Assembly (NCBI GenBank): GCA_964416175.1
Contig: CAYQDF010000149.1
Coordinates: 1-7,112, forward strand
Reading direction: 5' to 3'
Source of the DNA: CAYQDF01 sp964416175
Lineage (GTDB): Bacteria; Chloroflexota; Anaerolineae; Anaerolineales; UBA4823
DNA length: 7,112 nucleotides
Numbering within the stretch: the stretch's first letter is position 1; each line of letters begins with the position of its first letter. Positions 6,453 to 7,112 of the stretch are shown here, piece by piece. Below the pieces are notes generated by a model. The model was not told the DNA's origin and searched no databases. It saw only the letters and a list, made by a program, of their open reading frames with translations. The translations under genes and the position numbers were made by a program.

Positions 6453-7082
6453 TCAGGGTCTGTACAGCTGGCCGGCGCTTCCATAGCACAGGGAATCCGA
6501 TAACTCGCTGTCCGGTTTCCGCAGGTAGGCGCAGTCGCCGTAATCGTTCCACACCGGCTGGCTCAGCCCCCAGTAGAGATTGTCCGGGTCGTTTTGGCCG
6601 GCCTTGGTCCACACCTTGACGTACGCGTAGTTTGTCAGGGTGTATCTGGGGAAGGTGTATACATTGTTGTTCTCGTCCCGCAGCGTCCACCCCTTCATGT
6701 CGACGTAATTGTTGGCCTGGTTGCGCAGGTACACGTATTCGTCGAGCGGGTCGCCGGGCGGATCGAAGACGATGGAGATGATAAACACTCCGGGGACGAG
6801 CGTCGGAGTGGGAGTCGGGGTGAGGGTGCGGGTGGGGGTAATGGTGGGGCTGATCGTCCCGGAAGGTGTGGGTGTGAAGACGATCGTGATCGTGCCGGTG
6901 TTCGTCACGGTCGGGGTGAGCGTGATGGTCGGAGTGGAGGTGATCGTCGGCGTAGGCGTCTCGGTCGGCTCCTGGCGGTAGATGACGGGGAAATAGACGC
7001 TGGATTCCAAGGAAGCCTGGGCGATGATGACGACCCCGGCGACGAGCAACAGGGCGAGGAACCACTTGAATCTTCTTGTCAT
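6453..7082 (-). CDS. Exported lamin-tail-domain protein with Thr/Pro-rich linker
   Basis: Small protein (209 aa) predicted to be secreted or surface-exposed; its role is unknown. Residues 1-23 form a signal peptide: basic TRRFK, a hydrophobic stretch 8-21, and AQA before a likely cleavage at 23/24. A short segment YFPVIYR (30-36) resembles the 'YLPLV' stretch I recall in many Chloroflexi exported proteins (unverified). Residues 39-97 are almost wholly Thr/Pro/Ser with Ile/Val, a likely extended linker. Residues 98-201 fit the lamin tail domain, an Ig-like beta fold: EYVYLRN (115-121), GWTLRDE (131-137), YTFPRYTL (142-149), VWNDYGDCAYL (177-187). Cys184 and Cys199 could form a disulfide. No catalytic domain is attached, so a binding or structural role is plausible. 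The ATG at 7082 has no clear Shine-Dalgarno before it, but the signal peptide beginning there supports it. The stop is TGA 6453-6455. Confidence 0.88.
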   Translation of the reverse strand: MTRRFKWFLALLLVAGVVIIAQASLESSVYFPVIYRQEPTETPTPTITSTPTITLTPTVTNTGTITIVFTPTPSGTISPTITPTRTLTPTPTPTLVPGVFIISIVFDPPGDPLDEYVYLRNQANNYVDMKGWTLRDENNNVYTFPRYTLTNYAYVKVWTKAGQNDPDNLYWGLSQPVWNDYGDCAYLRKPDSELSDSLCYGSAGQLYRP

Positions 7083-7112
7083 GGCGACGGAATGAGACGG
7101 CGGCGGGGCCGC

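Noticed and set aside
6709..6981. + strand Val/Gly repeat protein
   Set aside because: It is the complement of the Thr/Pro linker codons, not an independent gene.
6295..7065. - strand frame of 256 aa overlapping the lamin-tail gene
   Set aside because: Its His/Asp/Arg-rich translation is a frame-shifted reading of the Thr/Pro codons; the overlapping frame has a signal peptide and a domain.

Overview
The window looks like a chromosomal segment of a Chloroflexi-type bacterium, most likely Anaerolineae-like. This is an inference from three things: a secreted lamin-tail-domain protein with a long Thr/Pro linker, a multi-PAS/GAF HD-GYP protein of a style common in that group, and short dispersed repeats with the 'TCATTGCGAG...GCAATCTC' signature. 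No rRNA, tRNA or marker gene is present to prove the taxonomy.

Layout. Positions 1-296 hold a tandem array of 43-bp units, cut by the left edge and organised as a 129-bp higher-order repeat. A MITE-like palindromic element (about 293-436) abuts it. Positions 437-900 are non-coding. On the + strand this gap carries a possible short transcript ending in a T8 tract (about 461-525) and a good intrinsic-terminator-like hairpin (561-610) with no + strand gene before it. On the - strand it carries three hairpins just after the HD-GYP stop codon.

Positions 901-6119 (- strand) are a two-gene operon read right to left. First comes a six-TM PAS-GGDEF protein, a predicted diguanylate cyclase with an intact inhibitory RxxD site. 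It is followed with a 4-bp overlap by a seven-TM PAS-GAF-PAS-GAF-GAF-HD-GYP protein, a predicted c-di-GMP phosphodiesterase. The pair puts synthesis and degradation of c-di-GMP under one transcript and probably coupled translation, each with its own membrane and cytosolic sensor domains.

Positions 6120-6452 are non-coding and contain the operon's presumed promoter region and one strong hairpin. Positions 6453-7082 (- strand) encode a small exported protein: signal peptide, Thr/Pro-rich linker and one lamin-tail domain. All three genes point the same way. The 333-bp gap makes it likely, but not certain, that the exported protein's gene is a separate transcription unit.

I see no CRISPR array, phage, toxin-antitoxin or recognisable defence genes. 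The least explained sequence is the non-coding left 900 bases. The protein-coding part belongs to well-known families.
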